This document shows, piece by piece, positions 33,916-43,231 of a stretch of DNA of 64,000 nt. Both the position numbers and the translations under genes were made by a program. The notes below the pieces were generated by a model. The model was not told the origin of the DNA, did not search any database, and saw only the letters and a list, made by a program, of their open reading frames with translations. Origin of the DNA: Altibacter lentus. Lineage in GTDB: Bacteria; Bacteroidota; Bacteroidia; Flavobacteriales; Flavobacteriaceae. The stretch is taken from the NCBI RefSeq assembly GCF_000746845.1, contig NZ_KN050846.1:937394-1001393 (forward strand), read 5' to 3'. Positions within the stretch are counted from its first letter, which is position 1, and the number at the start of each line of letters is the position of its first letter.

Positions 33916-35666
33916 ACAAGACAGTAAATATAAATCTAGCAGGCACATTTTTCCACATCGATGAAGATGCCTTTGGAAAATTATCACGCTATTTGGACGC
34001 GATAAAAAAATCGCTGTCAGATCCTCAGGGAAGTGACGAGATCTTGCGCGACATTGAAGCAAGGATCGCAGAGCTTTTTTCTGAAAAATTAGAAAGCAGC
34101 GCACATGTTGTTACCCTAAAAGAAGTGGACGCCGTTATAAAGGTCATGGGACAGCCGGAAGACTACATGGTGGACGAAGAGATCTTTGAAGATGTCCCGC
34201 CTTCGGTAAAATCCCGCACACGCACTACTTCCTACAAACAACTGTTTCGGGATATCGATAATAAATTTATCTCGGGAGTATCGTCAGGATTAGGTCACTA
34301 CATGGGTATAGACGCCATCTGGATACGATTGGCATGGGTATTACTTACTGTATTATCCAGCGGATTCTTTATTGTGATCTATATCCTCTTTTGGATACTG
34401 GTCCCCGCAGCAGAAAGTACATCAGACAAACTAAAAATGACCGGGGAGGCCATCAATATATCGAATATTGAAAAAAAGTTCAAAGAAGGATATGATACTG
34501 TCGCGGATAAGGTAAAGAACGCAGACTATGACAAATACGGGAAAAAAGTAAAAAGCGGTGCTTCCGGTTTTTTCGATGCTCTCGGTAGTATCCTTCTTAC
34601 CCTTCTTAAAATATTTGTCAAATTCATAGGAGTGATTTTAATTATTGTGTCCTTATCGACCTTGGTAGGATTGATCGTGGGATTGTTCACATTTGGTTCC
34701 ATGGACCTATGGGGACATGGTGAGGTCATGGATTACATTTCGCTGGTAGACACTACCAATGCACCGTTGTGGCTTATCTCACTACTGGTCTTTTTTGCCG
34801 TAGGGATTCCCTTCTTTGTATTGTTCATCCTCGGGTTAAAACTACTTATAGATAATTTAAAATCCATTGGAACACCGGCCAAGATCATCCTGCTTGTGGT
34901 GTGGTTCTTCAGTATTGTTGGCTTGGGAATTTTAGGAGTACAACAAGCTTCAGAACAAGCCTATAACGGCGAATTCATTGAAGAGTCCACCCTACCCGTT
35001 CGTACCGGGGACACCTTGCGTCTGGAGATGGCGGCGAATAATCTATATGAATACACGGTGAGACGTAGCGGAGGTGTTGAGATCAAATACGACGAGAACG
35101 ATGAGAAGATCATTTATTCAAATGATATCAGGTTGATCGTTCGTTCTACCAACGATTCTGTAGCGAAGATCGTGATCGAAAAGCACGCGGAAGGCCGAAG
35201 TCTCCTTGAAGCCAGACAACGCGCAGAGGCCATTTCCTATGCGTACAATCTTCAAGGAACTAAACTTATGCTAGATGGGTATTTTTTAACCGGGATCGAA
35301 AATAAATACCGTGACCAGGAAGTACAGGTGCTGTTGTATCTGCCTGTAGGAACGATCCTGTATGCTGAAGAGAACACCTATTCATTTCACCGCAATTCAT
35401 CGAGCTATCGAGATATTCTGGACAATGGTGATGAATCTCATTACCTGCGAATCTTGAACAACAAGACCGAATGTTTGGACTGTCCCGTTGAGGATATGGA
35501 TCCTTCAGAAAGAGATCCCGAGACCGAAGGAGATGATTGGGAAAAAGAACTGGAAGAAGAGTGGAATGAAGATGATGGTCCGCACGAGATCATCATTAAT
35601 GAGAACGGGGTAAAGATCAATCCGGGCAGTCATTCAGATTCAATTCAACTTACCATAGATAACTAA
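33912..35666 (+). CDS. PspC domain membrane protein
   Basis: 584 residues. The N-terminal 70 residues are cytoplasmic (AGTFFHIDEDAFGKLSRYL). Then comes a PspC domain (FISGVSSGLGHYMGIDAIWI, RLAWVLLTVLSSGFFIVIYI), three or four further membrane helices (residues 220-345), and a large extracytoplasmic beta-rich C-terminus ending in an acidic stretch. It is much longer than classical PspC. Likely an envelope-stress or signalling component acting with the DUF2807 lipoprotein encoded 16 bp downstream. Confidence 0.88.
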   Translation: MNKTVNINLAGTFFHIDEDAFGKLSRYLDAIKKSLSDPQGSDEILRDIEARIAELFSEKLESSAHVVTLKEVDAVIKVMGQPEDYMVDEEIFEDVPPSVKSRTRTTSYKQLFRDIDNKFISGVSSGLGHYMGIDAIWIRLAWVLLTVLSSGFFIVIYILFWILVPAAESTSDKLKMTGEAINISNIEKKFKEGYDTVADKVKNADYDKYGKKVKSGASGFFDALGSILLTLLKIFVKFIGVILIIVSLSTLVGLIVGLFTFGSMDLWGHGEVMDYISLVDTTNAPLWLISLLVFFAVGIPFFVLFILGLKLLIDNLKSIGTPAKIILLVVWFFSIVGLGILGVQQASEQAYNGEFIEESTLPVRTGDTLRLEMAANNLYEYTVRRSGGVEIKYDENDEKIIYSNDIRLIVRSTNDSVAKIVIEKHAEGRSLLEARQRAEAISYAYNLQGTKLMLDGYFLTGIENKYRDQEVQVLLYLPVGTILYAEENTYSFHRNSSSYRDILDNGDESHYLRILNNKTECLDCPVEDMDPSERDPETEGDDWEKELEEEWNEDDGPHEIIINENGVKINPGSHSDSIQLTIDN

Positions 35667-35682
35667 TTTAAAAATCAACGAT

Positions 35683-36411
35683 ATGAAAGCAATTAAAATT
35701 GTAGCTGTACTTTTTATCGCCTTGGCGACTGCCTCTTGTAATTTCGATATTTCACTGGGTCAAACCGATGGTGACGGAAATGTTGTTACCGAAGAACGCC
35801 CTGCCACCGAAGCATTTGATCAAGTAAAAGGCAGTGCCGGAATAGATGTGTTCCTTTCCGAAGGAACGGAACAAAAGATCGTGGTAGAAGCCGATGAGAA
35901 CCTGCACGATATCATCACGACCGAAATAACGAATGGAAAACTTTCTGTTGGAGTGGTCAACGGAAAGAATATTGGTCGCTCCAAAGCAAAAAAAGTGCAT
36001 ATAACCTACGTTTCACTCACTGCGATAGCAGCCAGCAGCGGTGCCGATGTGATCGCTAATTCTGTGGTACGAAACGAGCGTGTTTCTCTTGATGCCAGTA
36101 GCGGAGCCGACCTCGAAGCTGAAGTTTTTGCAAAGGAAGTCTATGCTGAAACCAGTAGCGGTGCCGATCTAAAGGTTAGCGGGAAAGCTTCAAAATTAAT
36201 TGCAGATGCTTCCAGCGGAAGCGATCTTAATGCCAAGAACTTACTGGTCCTAACCTGCAACGCCGAAGCTTCCAGTGGTGCCGATATTACTGTGCACGTA
36301 AAGGACGAACTTCGAACCGATGCCAGTAGCGGTGGTGATATCAATTACTATGGCGACCCGACAGCGGTCACCAATACTAGCAGCCGCAGCGGAGGAGTTC
36401 ACAAAATGTAA
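35683..36411 (+). CDS. DUF2807 (head GIN domain) lipoprotein
   Basis: 242 residues: lipoprotein signal with ATASC (Cys near residue 19), then a DUF2807 domain. From about residue 110 it shows a repeated SSGAD/SSGSD motif about every 17-20 residues (AASSGADVIA, DASSGADLEA, ETSSGADLKV, DASSGSDLNA, EASSGADITV, DASSGGDINY), as expected for a right-handed beta-solenoid. Last gene of the PadR operon. Surface adhesin or structural role is possible but unproven. Confidence 0.88.
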   Translation: MKAIKIVAVLFIALATASCNFDISLGQTDGDGNVVTEERPATEAFDQVKGSAGIDVFLSEGTEQKIVVEADENLHDIITTEITNGKLSVGVVNGKNIGRSKAKKVHITYVSLTAIAASSGADVIANSVVRNERVSLDASSGADLEAEVFAKEVYAETSSGADLKVSGKASKLIADASSGSDLNAKNLLVLTCNAEASSGADITVHVKDELRTDASSGGDINYYGDPTAVTNTSSRSGGVHKM

Positions 36412-36433
36412 AATCAACGGTCTAACCAACCAT

Positions 36434-36476
36434 TAAGACCCCGAAGTTGTTCCATGGCTTAGGGGTTTTATTTTTA
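36434..36476 (+). terminator. Likely intrinsic terminator after the DUF2807 gene
   Basis: Imperfect stem TAAGACCCCGAAG / CTTAGGGGTTTTA (one mismatch, one wobble) with an 11-base loop and a T-rich tail. Confidence 0.55.
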
Positions 36477-36486
36477 TTTATCCATT

Positions 36487-36972
36487 ATGAAAATAATATA
36501 CATCCTCTTTATTCTCTTTACCACAAATGCAACCGCCCAAGTTGCAACCTCATCAGAGCTCTTTAAAACGCTGAAATCCAACGACAGTTTGTTGTTCGAT
36601 GTGGCCTTCAATCGTTGTGATCCTTCACCTTTGCATCTTCTTATTCGAGAAGACCTGGAGTTTTATCACGATCAAGGGGGAATTCAACATTCAAAGAAAG
36701 AGTTCATGGAAGTAATGAAGAAAAACATTTGCGGTTCCCCCGACTTTGTGTCGCGCCGCGAACTCGTTGCCGGAAGTTTAAAAGTATTTCCCCTCTACGA
36801 TAATGGAACACTATACGGAGCGATTCAAATGGGGAGCCATCGGTTTTTCGAAAGCAGGAACGGGGCAATGGAAACACCCGGAAGTACGGCGCTTTTCACA
36901 CATCTTTGGTTACTGAATGAGGGCCATTGGCAATTGGCCAGAGTCTTGAGCTACGACCACAAAGCTCCTTAA
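36487..36972 (+). CDS. Exported DUF4440 / NTF2-like protein
   Basis: 161 residues with a signal peptide (MKIIYILFILFTTNATAQ). The NTF2-like fold is suggested by DSLLFDVAFNRCDPSPLHLL, LEFYHDQGGIQHSKKEFME and FTHLWLLNEGHWQLARVLSY. Such domains bind small ligands or act as accessory proteins; no catalytic residues stand out. Single gene between two terminators. Confidence 0.8.
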   Translation: MKIIYILFILFTTNATAQVATSSELFKTLKSNDSLLFDVAFNRCDPSPLHLLIREDLEFYHDQGGIQHSKKEFMEVMKKNICGSPDFVSRRELVAGSLKVFPLYDNGTLYGAIQMGSHRFFESRNGAMETPGSTALFTHLWLLNEGHWQLARVLSYDHKAP

Positions 36973-37062
36973 TTTTATACGTAAACAAAGAGGTTCAATT
37001 TTTCTGAAATCTCTAAAATAAACTCAAAAAATTATCGTTACACTAGCACAAAGTTTATCCCC

Positions 37063-37536
37063 ATGAGATCGTATGTAGTTCCTTTTTCAGCACTGCTTTT
37101 TTTAATTTTTTCTGCCTTATTTTTCAAAAGTTGCAAATCCAATGATGACGATGCAGTCACTAATGTCAATGCAAATGTAGTGAGCGACCTTCCGGAAGGA
37201 ACATGGCGGATTTCCTATTTTTTCAATAACAACGCCGATCACACAAACGACTATTCCTCTTTCACTTTCAATTTTAAAACAGACAGATCTGTGGATGCAG
37301 TCAACGATATTTTTAGCGAAACAGGAAATTGGGAGTACGAAGATGCGTCCAATGATGCTTCAGACGATGATGGAATTGAAAATGACGAAGAATTATTGTT
37401 AACGTTCACCGGTGCCACCTTACTGGGAGAACTTTCAGATAATTGGCATATCACTTCTGCCAGTGCTACCCGAGTAGAGCTCTTCGATGAAAGTACCAAC
37501 GGCAGTATGCAGTTCTTGACCTTCAGTAAATTGTAA
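37063..37536 (+). CDS. Hypothetical lipoprotein
   Basis: 157 residues: hydrophobic N-terminus with FFKSC as a lipobox-like end (Cys24), an Asp-rich segment, then a lipocalin-like beta pattern (LPEGTWRISYFFNNNADHTN, FTFNFKTDRSVDAV, GNWEYEDAS, LLLTFTGATLLGELSDNWHI). Similar repeated W-containing strands are common in uncharacterised flavobacterial lipoproteins. Function unknown. Ends at a bidirectional terminator shared with trxB. Confidence 0.7.
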   Translation: MRSYVVPFSALLFLIFSALFFKSCKSNDDDAVTNVNANVVSDLPEGTWRISYFFNNNADHTNDYSSFTFNFKTDRSVDAVNDIFSETGNWEYEDASNDASDDDGIENDEELLLTFTGATLLGELSDNWHITSASATRVELFDESTNGSMQFLTFSKL

Positions 37537-37539
37537 AAA

Positions 37540-37580
37540 AAATTCGAAGCACTTTAAGCACTTCGAATTTATTATTTTAT
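37540..37580. terminator. Bidirectional terminator between the lipoprotein gene and trxB
   Basis: Perfect 10-bp stem AAATTCGAAG / CTTCGAATTT (37540-37549 and 37561-37570), A-run on the left and T-rich on the right. Confidence 0.8.
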
Positions 37581-37595
37581 AAACGTGGTACTGTC

Positions 37596-38558
37596 TTAGG
37601 CCGGAACCTCACTTTCAATACTTACCAGATAACGCTCTGCATCCAGTGCCGCCATACATCCGGTTCCTGCAGCTGTCACAGCCTGACGATATTCTTTGTC
37701 CTGTACGTCTCCGCTCGCAAAAACACCCGGTTTATTGGTCTTGGTGCTTTTCCCTTTGGTGATGATATATCCTGTCTCGTCCATGTCGATCTGTCCTTTA
37801 AAGATCTCTGTGTTTGGCTTATGCCCGATGGCTATAAATAATCCGGTGATGGCTATCGTCTCCTTCTCTCCGGTTTCATTGTTTATCATACGTAATCCTT
37901 CCACAACGGTGTCTCCTAAAACCTCATCGATCTCTGTATTGTACCTAAGATCGATATTCTTGGTCGAGGTAACGCGGTGTTGCATTGCCTTCGAGGCTTT
38001 CATATAGTCCTTACGCACCAGCATGGTCACTTTATTACAGATGTTGGCCAAATAGGTCGCTTCTTCAGCCGCGGTATCTCCGCCCCCTACAATGGCAACG
38101 TCCTGTCCTTTATAAAAGAATCCGTCGCAAACGGCACAGGCCGATACGCCGCCGCCACGCAAGCGCTGCTCGCTAGGCAATCCCAGATATTTTGCAGTGG
38201 CTCCTGTCGAGATGATCACGGTCTCAGCTTCCAGTTTTGTGGCATTGTCCACTGTGATCTTATGGATACCACCCACTTCATCACTAAACGTTACTGCCGT
38301 CACCATACCAATACGTACTTGGGTACCAAAACGTTCGGCTTGTTGTTGCAATTGTACCATCATCGTCGGTCCGTCTACCCCGTCGGGGTAACCGGGAAAA
38401 TTATCAACTTCGGTGGTGGTGGTCAATTGACCGCCGGGTTCCATTCCGGTATACATCACGGGCTTCAGGTCGGCTCTGGCAGCGTAGATCGCAGCTGTAT
38501 ATCCCGCCGGACCCGATCCAATGATCAAACATTTTATTCTTTCTATGGTATCAGACAT
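37596..38558 (-). CDS. trxB: Thioredoxin-disulfide reductase
   Basis: FAD/NADPH enzyme that reduces thioredoxin. 320 residues: FAD-binding IIGSGPAGYTAAIYAARAD, the redox-active pair Cys141/Cys144 in SACAVCDGFF, NADPH-binding VAIVGGGDTAAEEATYLA, and closing FAD motif GVFASGDVQDKEYRQAVTAA. Complete by family length. CAAAAGTA at 38591-38598 reads TACTTTTG on the gene strand and is its likely -7 element. Confidence 0.96.
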   Translation of the reverse strand: MSDTIERIKCLIIGSGPAGYTAAIYAARADLKPVMYTGMEPGGQLTTTTEVDNFPGYPDGVDGPTMMVQLQQQAERFGTQVRIGMVTAVTFSDEVGGIHKITVDNATKLEAETVIISTGATAKYLGLPSEQRLRGGGVSACAVCDGFFYKGQDVAIVGGGDTAAEEATYLANICNKVTMLVRKDYMKASKAMQHRVTSTKNIDLRYNTEIDEVLGDTVVEGLRMINNETGEKETIAITGLFIAIGHKPNTEIFKGQIDMDETGYIITKGKSTKTNKPGVFASGDVQDKEYRQAVTAAGTGCMAALDAERYLVSIESEVPA

Positions 38559-38650
38559 AATATAATTCTTTCTAATAAATTAGTAGACTGCAAAAGTAGC
38601 AACTTTACTTAAAAATAGGATAGTAAAAGGTATTAATAATAGGTATTTAA

Positions 38651-39118
38651 TTATTGCAAATGCCTATCGTTTTTCTTCGGAAAAAAACGTCCCGTAGTTT
38701 TTTTATAGTCCTTGTAATCTGAAAAATCCTTCATTAGCAGTTTCTCTTCGTATGAAGATTTCAAATAGAGAACAACGATCAAGGCTAAGGAGATGACCAA
38801 TTTTATAACCGAAACACTGTAAATGGCATAAGCGATCATTGAAATAAGGATTCCTAAATAGATAGGATGTCGTACGTATTTATAGATTCCGTAAGAAATT
38901 AGATTAGCATGTTTTTCTCGGGGAGAAAAAATATTGAAGGAATCGCTCAGATTCAAAATACCAAGAACAATAACCAGAATTCCAAAGCCTACAAATGCTA
39001 AGCACACAAATGCGAACCACTGCGGAAGTTCTATACCAAAATTGTCTTCCCATGCTATGAAAAACAAGGCAAAAAAGAAAAACTGAACGAGTACGTATAT
39101 AACGTCTTTTTTAAACAA
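38651..39118 (-). CDS. Isoprenylcysteine-methyltransferase-like membrane protein
   Basis: 155 residues, four to five membrane helices. The ICMT/PEMT signature is present: LISYGIYKYVRHPIYLGILI with the RHPxY core, and a C-terminal SYEEKLLMKDFSDYKDYKK. Such proteins are SAM-dependent methyltransferases acting on membrane substrates. The substrate here is unknown. Divergent from hemN. Confidence 0.8.
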   Translation of the reverse strand: MFKKDVIYVLVQFFFFALFFIAWEDNFGIELPQWFAFVCLAFVGFGILVIVLGILNLSDSFNIFSPREKHANLISYGIYKYVRHPIYLGILISMIAYAIYSVSVIKLVISLALIVVLYLKSSYEEKLLMKDFSDYKDYKKTTGRFFPKKNDRHLQ

Positions 39119-39245
39119 TGAAAGTAGGTATTCGGTTATAAGGGACTACAAAAATAGCATATTTTCTTGTTTGGTAAAATAAAAAAGACGCGATGTGGCC
39201 CAAAAAAAACCGCTAATTACGCACCACGTATATGCTCTTGTGAAG

Positions 39246-39289
39246 CTGATATATATCATTTTCTACATCAGGTATGTCCGTTAGTTTTG
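39246..39289 (+). promoter_or_regulatory. Crp/Fnr-type box and promoter of hemN
   Basis: Perfect palindrome TGATATATATCA (39247-39258) and -7 element TAGTTTTG (39282-39289). From box centre to the last base of the -7 element is 36.5 bp, which places the box near -43 relative to the expected start, the class II activator position. The predicted 5' leader is about 14 bases. Confidence 0.75.
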
Positions 39290-39309
39290 CTCTATAAAAG
39301 TCGAAAAAT

Positions 39310-40674
39310 ATGTGTGCACCCCTTATCACTAAATACAATGTCGCAGGGCCTCGCTATACCAGCTACCCCACGGTTCCCTATTGGGACAATGAGACCTTTT
39401 CATTAAAACGTTGGAAAGAATCCCTGAAGAAAAGTTTTTTAGAAAGCAACGATTCACAAGGCATTAGCCTGTATATCCACTTACCCTTTTGTGAAAGCCT
39501 TTGCACCTTTTGTGGGTGTAATAAGCGAATCACCAAAAATCACGATGTAGAGGTCCCGTACTTGAAATCGGTTCTTAAAGAGCTTCAGCTGTATATCGAT
39601 ATCTTTGAGGAACGCCCCGTAATTAAAGAATTACACCTGGGCGGTGGAACACCTACATTTTTTACGCCTCAAAATCTGCAAATGCTCCTGGAAGGGCTAT
39701 TCCGAAGAACAAAAAAAGCTCCTAACGCCGATCTTAGTTTTGAGGGTCATCCAAATAATACCAGTGACGAGCATCTGTGCGTATTGGCTTCCTTTGGGTT
39801 TACACGTGTAAGCTACGGCGTGCAGGATTACAATGAGACAGTGCAAAAGGCGATCCATCGAATCCAACCCTTCGAAAATGTAAAAAAAGTGACCGAAGCA
39901 GCACGTAATGCCGGTTTTACTTCGGTGGGGCACGACATTATCTTTGGCCTTCCTTTTCAGAAAAAAGAACACATTATTCATACCATCGAGCGAACCAAAG
40001 AACTCATGCCGGATCGAATTGCTTTTTACAGCTACGCACATGTGCCGTGGCTAAAAGGAAATGGACAACGCGGCTTTAAAGAGGAGCATTTGCCTTCGGC
40101 TGAAGAAAAACGAGTGCAATACGAAACCGGGAAACAGATGCTGCTCGATGCCGGTTACGTTGAAATTGGCATGGATCATTTCGCTTTGCCTACAGACAGT
40201 TTATTCAAGGCCTCGGTATCGAAGACCATCCACCGAAACTTTATGGGCTACACCGACTCCAAAACGCAGGTAATGATTGGCTTGGGAGCTTCAGCCATTA
40301 GCGACAGCTGGTATAGTTTCGCACAGAATGAGAAAGGTGTGGAAGCCTATCAGGATCTGGTGGAAAATAACATAATTCCCGTATATCGCGGACATGTACT
40401 CACAAACGAAGATCTGGTGATCCGGAAACACATTCTCAATCTCATGTGCTCGCTTGAAACCTATTGGAGTGACCCCAAAGACTATTTTCAAGAACTGCCG
40501 GATGTATTGGTAAAATTAAAGGAGATCGAGAAGGACGGCTTGATCGAATTTCAAAAAGACGGATTAATAGTCACCGAAAAAGGACGTCCCTTTGTTCGAA
40601 ACATTTGCATGGCCTTCGATCTGTTGCTCCAACGTAAAAAACCCGAAACGCAATTATTCTCTATGACGATATAG
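39310..40674 (+). CDS. hemN: Oxygen-independent coproporphyrinogen III oxidase
   Basis: Radical-SAM enzyme converting coproporphyrinogen III to protoporphyrinogen IX when oxygen is scarce. 454 residues: the 4Fe-4S motif CESLCTFCGC (Cys-x3-Cys-x2-Cys-x-Cys) near residue 61, SAM-binding HLGGGTPTFF, and later GLPFQKKEHI and GLGASAISDSWYSF. The C-terminal HemN domain is present. Its product supplies haem for the cbb3 oxidase and NO reductase encoded further along. The Fnr-type box upstream fits anaerobic induction. Confidence 0.95.
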   Translation: MCAPLITKYNVAGPRYTSYPTVPYWDNETFSLKRWKESLKKSFLESNDSQGISLYIHLPFCESLCTFCGCNKRITKNHDVEVPYLKSVLKELQLYIDIFEERPVIKELHLGGGTPTFFTPQNLQMLLEGLFRRTKKAPNADLSFEGHPNNTSDEHLCVLASFGFTRVSYGVQDYNETVQKAIHRIQPFENVKKVTEAARNAGFTSVGHDIIFGLPFQKKEHIIHTIERTKELMPDRIAFYSYAHVPWLKGNGQRGFKEEHLPSAEEKRVQYETGKQMLLDAGYVEIGMDHFALPTDSLFKASVSKTIHRNFMGYTDSKTQVMIGLGASAISDSWYSFAQNEKGVEAYQDLVENNIIPVYRGHVLTNEDLVIRKHILNLMCSLETYWSDPKDYFQELPDVLVKLKEIEKDGLIEFQKDGLIVTEKGRPFVRNICMAFDLLLQRKKPETQLFSMTI

Positions 40675-40699
40675 CGTTTGATTTTTAGTTTAATAGGTG

Positions 40700-40730
40700 A
40701 AGGGAAGTCAATGGCTTCCCTTTTTTTTTG
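40700..40730 (+). terminator. Intrinsic terminator after hemN
   Basis: 8-bp stem AAGGGAAG / CTTCCCTT with a 7-base loop and a nine-T tail. Confidence 0.8.
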
Positions 40731-40778
40731 TATCAAATATCGAGAGGAAGGTATGCGTCTATTTTATATCTTTAACTA

Positions 40779-41870
40779 ATGATACATCCAAAATACGGTC
40801 ATTACTTTCGTCAAATAATCGTTTTTGCGATCATCTGGCTCATCTTTGGAATGCTGTATGCCCTTTTGGAGGTAGGACTTTTGGGTAATACCACTTCATA
40901 TCCCACAACCGGGATCGATTATTATTTTGGAAACAACATCCTGTATTTCAGCTTGGGAAGTCTGCTAATGGGCGTTGCACAAGGGTCGATAGAGGTATTC
41001 TGGCTTCACAAACAGTTTGTAAATAAGCCTTTATGGGTAAAGATCTTTTGGAAAAGTCTCATCTATTTGTTCCTTATCCTATTATTCTTACTGGTTCTTA
41101 CGATAGTCACAAGTTGGGTGAACGCGCCTTCGGGAACGTTGGATGCTTCTGCAACAGCCCGAATTCAGGAATTCATGGGGCAATTCTCTTTTTGGTCTAT
41201 CGTGATCTACGCAGGAGTTGCCTTGAACATCGCCTTGATTTTTTCAGACATACAAGAATACATAGGGCGGAGATTGCTTTATAATTTTTTACTCGGAAGA
41301 TACCATCATCCCAATCAGGAATGCAGGATCTTCATGTTCCTCGACATGAAATCATCCACCACCATTGCCGAGAATATGGGCCATGCCCAGTATTTTCAGC
41401 TTATTAAGACCTATTACGCCAATATGACGGACGCTATCCTTGAAACCTCAGGAGAGATCTATCAATACGTTGGTGATGAAATTGTGATCTCTTGGCCCGA
41501 AAAGAAAGGGCTCTATAAGAACAACTGTATCAATTGCTTTTGCAAAATAGAGAAGGATCTATTTAAGAATCGTCAAAAATATCTGGAAGAATTTGGCATT
41601 GTGCCTTCCTTTAAGGCCGGCTTCCATATTGGAGAGGTCACTACCGGTGAGATAGGTATCATTAAGAAGGACATTATCTATACGGGCGACGTGCTCAATA
41701 CCACTGCCAGAATACAAGCACAGTGCAACACTTACGACGCCAAAGCATTGATCTCGGAAGCTTTAATGAGAAAACTTCCTCCAAACACGTCGTTCTCGTT
41801 CACAAAACTAGGAGAATTGAAGCTTCGGGGTAAATCGGAAGACGTCCTCTTATACCGCATTGATCTTTAA
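40779..41870 (+). CDS. Membrane-bound class III nucleotide cyclase (second paralogue)
   Basis: 363 residues, same layout as the protein at 15391-16509: four membrane helices (residues 12-155), a linker with LLYNFLLGRYHHP, and a cyclase domain. Metal aspartates D189 (FMFLDMKSSTTIAE) and D233 (YQYVGDEIVISW), and the signature GDVLNTTARI. A -7 element TATCTTTA is at 40767-40774; no Fnr-type box is at the matching distance. Lies between hemN and the cbb3 cluster, convergent with the latter. Nucleotide specificity cannot be read by eye. Confidence 0.88.
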   Translation: MIHPKYGHYFRQIIVFAIIWLIFGMLYALLEVGLLGNTTSYPTTGIDYYFGNNILYFSLGSLLMGVAQGSIEVFWLHKQFVNKPLWVKIFWKSLIYLFLILLFLLVLTIVTSWVNAPSGTLDASATARIQEFMGQFSFWSIVIYAGVALNIALIFSDIQEYIGRRLLYNFLLGRYHHPNQECRIFMFLDMKSSTTIAENMGHAQYFQLIKTYYANMTDAILETSGEIYQYVGDEIVISWPEKKGLYKNNCINCFCKIEKDLFKNRQKYLEEFGIVPSFKAGFHIGEVTTGEIGIIKKDIIYTGDVLNTTARIQAQCNTYDAKALISEALMRKLPPNTSFSFTKLGELKLRGKSEDVLLYRIDL

Positions 41871-41890
41871 ACAGCTTTCATTCGAGCATC

Positions 41891-42019
41891 CTATTTTTTC
41901 TTATCTCCCTTGACCATGTTAAGAACGACAAGGATCATCACGGCGCAAACCACGCCAAAAACAACGATAATGGCGGTGCCCATGCCCCAATCCACTAATG
42001 GTATTTTAGATACAATCAT
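41891..42019 (-). CDS. Single-helix small membrane protein, 42 residues, at the end of the cbb3 operon
   Basis: Reading frame too short for usual gene callers: ATG at 42017-42019, stop TAG at 41891-41893, 42 residues. It begins MIVSKIPLVDWGMG, has one strong membrane helix (TAIIVVFGVVCAVMILVVLN) and a basic tail ending in KGDKKK. It starts 6 bp after the stop of the TauE/SafE-like gene and runs in the same direction, so it is most likely the last cistron of the cbb3 operon. Size and layout recall CcoQ-type or other oxidase accessory peptides. The identity is unknown. Confidence 0.65.
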   Translation of the reverse strand: MIVSKIPLVDWGMGTAIIVVFGVVCAVMILVVLNMVKGDKKK

Positions 42020-42025
42020 AGGTAC

Positions 42026-42775
42026 TTATTTTAAAGGTTGATATTCCGGCCCCAATGATTCAGAAAGGACCGGGGTATGACATTGATAGCTCGAAGAGAC
42101 GGTCTCCATCATGGGTGTTGGGGAGATATACGGAATCCCCAGTCCCAGGCCTCGTACAACGAACAAACAGCCCATGAGCACCACAAATACCGGAATCGAC
42201 TTCCGTATATATTGTCGCACTTTGCCGCTTAGAAAATTTCCAAAATAAATAGCAGTGGTCATCAAAGGTATCGTTCCCAAGCCAAAAACCGCCATATACA
42301 GACTCCCTTCCACCGCGTTTCCTGAAGCGATGGCTCCAAAAACCGCCATATAAACGAGTCCACATGGTAAAAATCCGTTTAGAAAACCTATGGTTAGAAA
42401 GGTATCGGGGCTTCGTTTTTTTAGAGCCGCTCCTAAACGGCTTTTAACCGCAGAAATTGCTTTAAAAATGGGTTTGGAGAAGTTATATCTGCTCACGGTT
42501 CTATATGGCAGGAGGATCAATAAGATCATTAAAAGACCAACGATTATGGACAATTGCTGCTGCATTCCGAAGAGATAAAAACTCTTGCCCAGCAATCCAA
42601 AGAGCAAGCCAATTATCCCATACGAAACCAATCTGCCAATGTGATATAGCGCGATCTGCCCGGATTTCTTTACGGGATTCTTACGGTCTACCGGCAATAA
42701 AAAGGCAATGGGTCCGCACATGCCAACGCAGTGAAAACTACCCAAAAGCCCAAAAATCAATGCCGATAGGAACAT
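42026..42775 (-). CDS. TauE/SafE / DsbD_2-type membrane protein of the cbb3 operon
   Basis: 249 residues with six membrane helices and two pseudo-symmetric motifs: LGSFHCVGMCGPIAFLL in the first half and GFLNGFLPCGLVYMAVFG in the second, each with Cys. In cbb3 operons of Bacteroidetes this family is found beside ccoG/ccoH and is thought to help copper handling or cytochrome maturation. That role is inferred. The start lies 1 bp after the ccoH stop. Confidence 0.83.
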   Translation of the reverse strand: MFLSALIFGLLGSFHCVGMCGPIAFLLPVDRKNPVKKSGQIALYHIGRLVSYGIIGLLFGLLGKSFYLFGMQQQLSIIVGLLMILLILLPYRTVSRYNFSKPIFKAISAVKSRLGAALKKRSPDTFLTIGFLNGFLPCGLVYMAVFGAIASGNAVEGSLYMAVFGLGTIPLMTTAIYFGNFLSGKVRQYIRKSIPVFVVLMGCLFVVRGLGLGIPYISPTPMMETVSSSYQCHTPVLSESLGPEYQPLK

Positions 42776-42776
42776 A

Positions 42777-43223
42777 TTAATAGGTTATTTCTGCTTTGTA
42801 TAAATAGTCTTTATCATTATAGCGCAACGCCATGGTAATGTTCCATCGACCGTCTAACAAGCGTTCGTCAGGTATGAGCAAATTGTATCCGGACACTTCG
42901 ATTGGGAGATCGAAATCCAGTTGCTTATTAGACGGTCTGTATAGGAACACTGTACCCTGCAATTTTGTTACATCGATTTCTTCCGGAAATGTGAGTTGCC
43001 AGCCTTCTGCTACCTTCCTTCCCAAAATTGCTTTCGAGAAATCCTTCAGGTTCGATTCGGCGTCGATCTCCTGTTGATAGGCAAGTTCTTTCTTATAATA
43101 CTCTTCAGTGACCAGATCGTAATCGTATCGGTCGTCTGTACTCATGGTAATCACCATGAACATGATGAATCCTATAAAAAGCACCATTCCTATCGCTAAT
43201 CCCGTTCCCCAGTTTATTTTCAT
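42777..43223 (-). CDS. ccoH: FixH/CcoH-type cbb3 oxidase assembly protein
   Basis: 148 residues. One N-terminal membrane helix (GLAIGMVLFIGFIMFMVITM) is followed by VTEEYYKKELAYQQEIDAES, characteristic of FixH, and an extracytoplasmic beta domain. It helps assemble or stabilise the cbb3 oxidase. It is separated from ccoG by 178 bp that contain a structured GC-rich element. Confidence 0.9.
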   Translation of the reverse strand: MKINWGTGLAIGMVLFIGFIMFMVITMSTDDRYDYDLVTEEYYKKELAYQQEIDAESNLKDFSKAILGRKVAEGWQLTFPEEIDVTKLQGTVFLYRPSNKQLDFDLPIEVSGYNLLIPDERLLDGRWNITMALRYNDKDYLYKAEITY

Positions 43224-43231
43224 AATAGTAT

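Noticed and set aside
40732-40774. Fnr-type box in front of the second cyclase
   Set aside because: A -7 element exists (40767-40774) but the sequence at the matching distance has no TGA/TCA arms.
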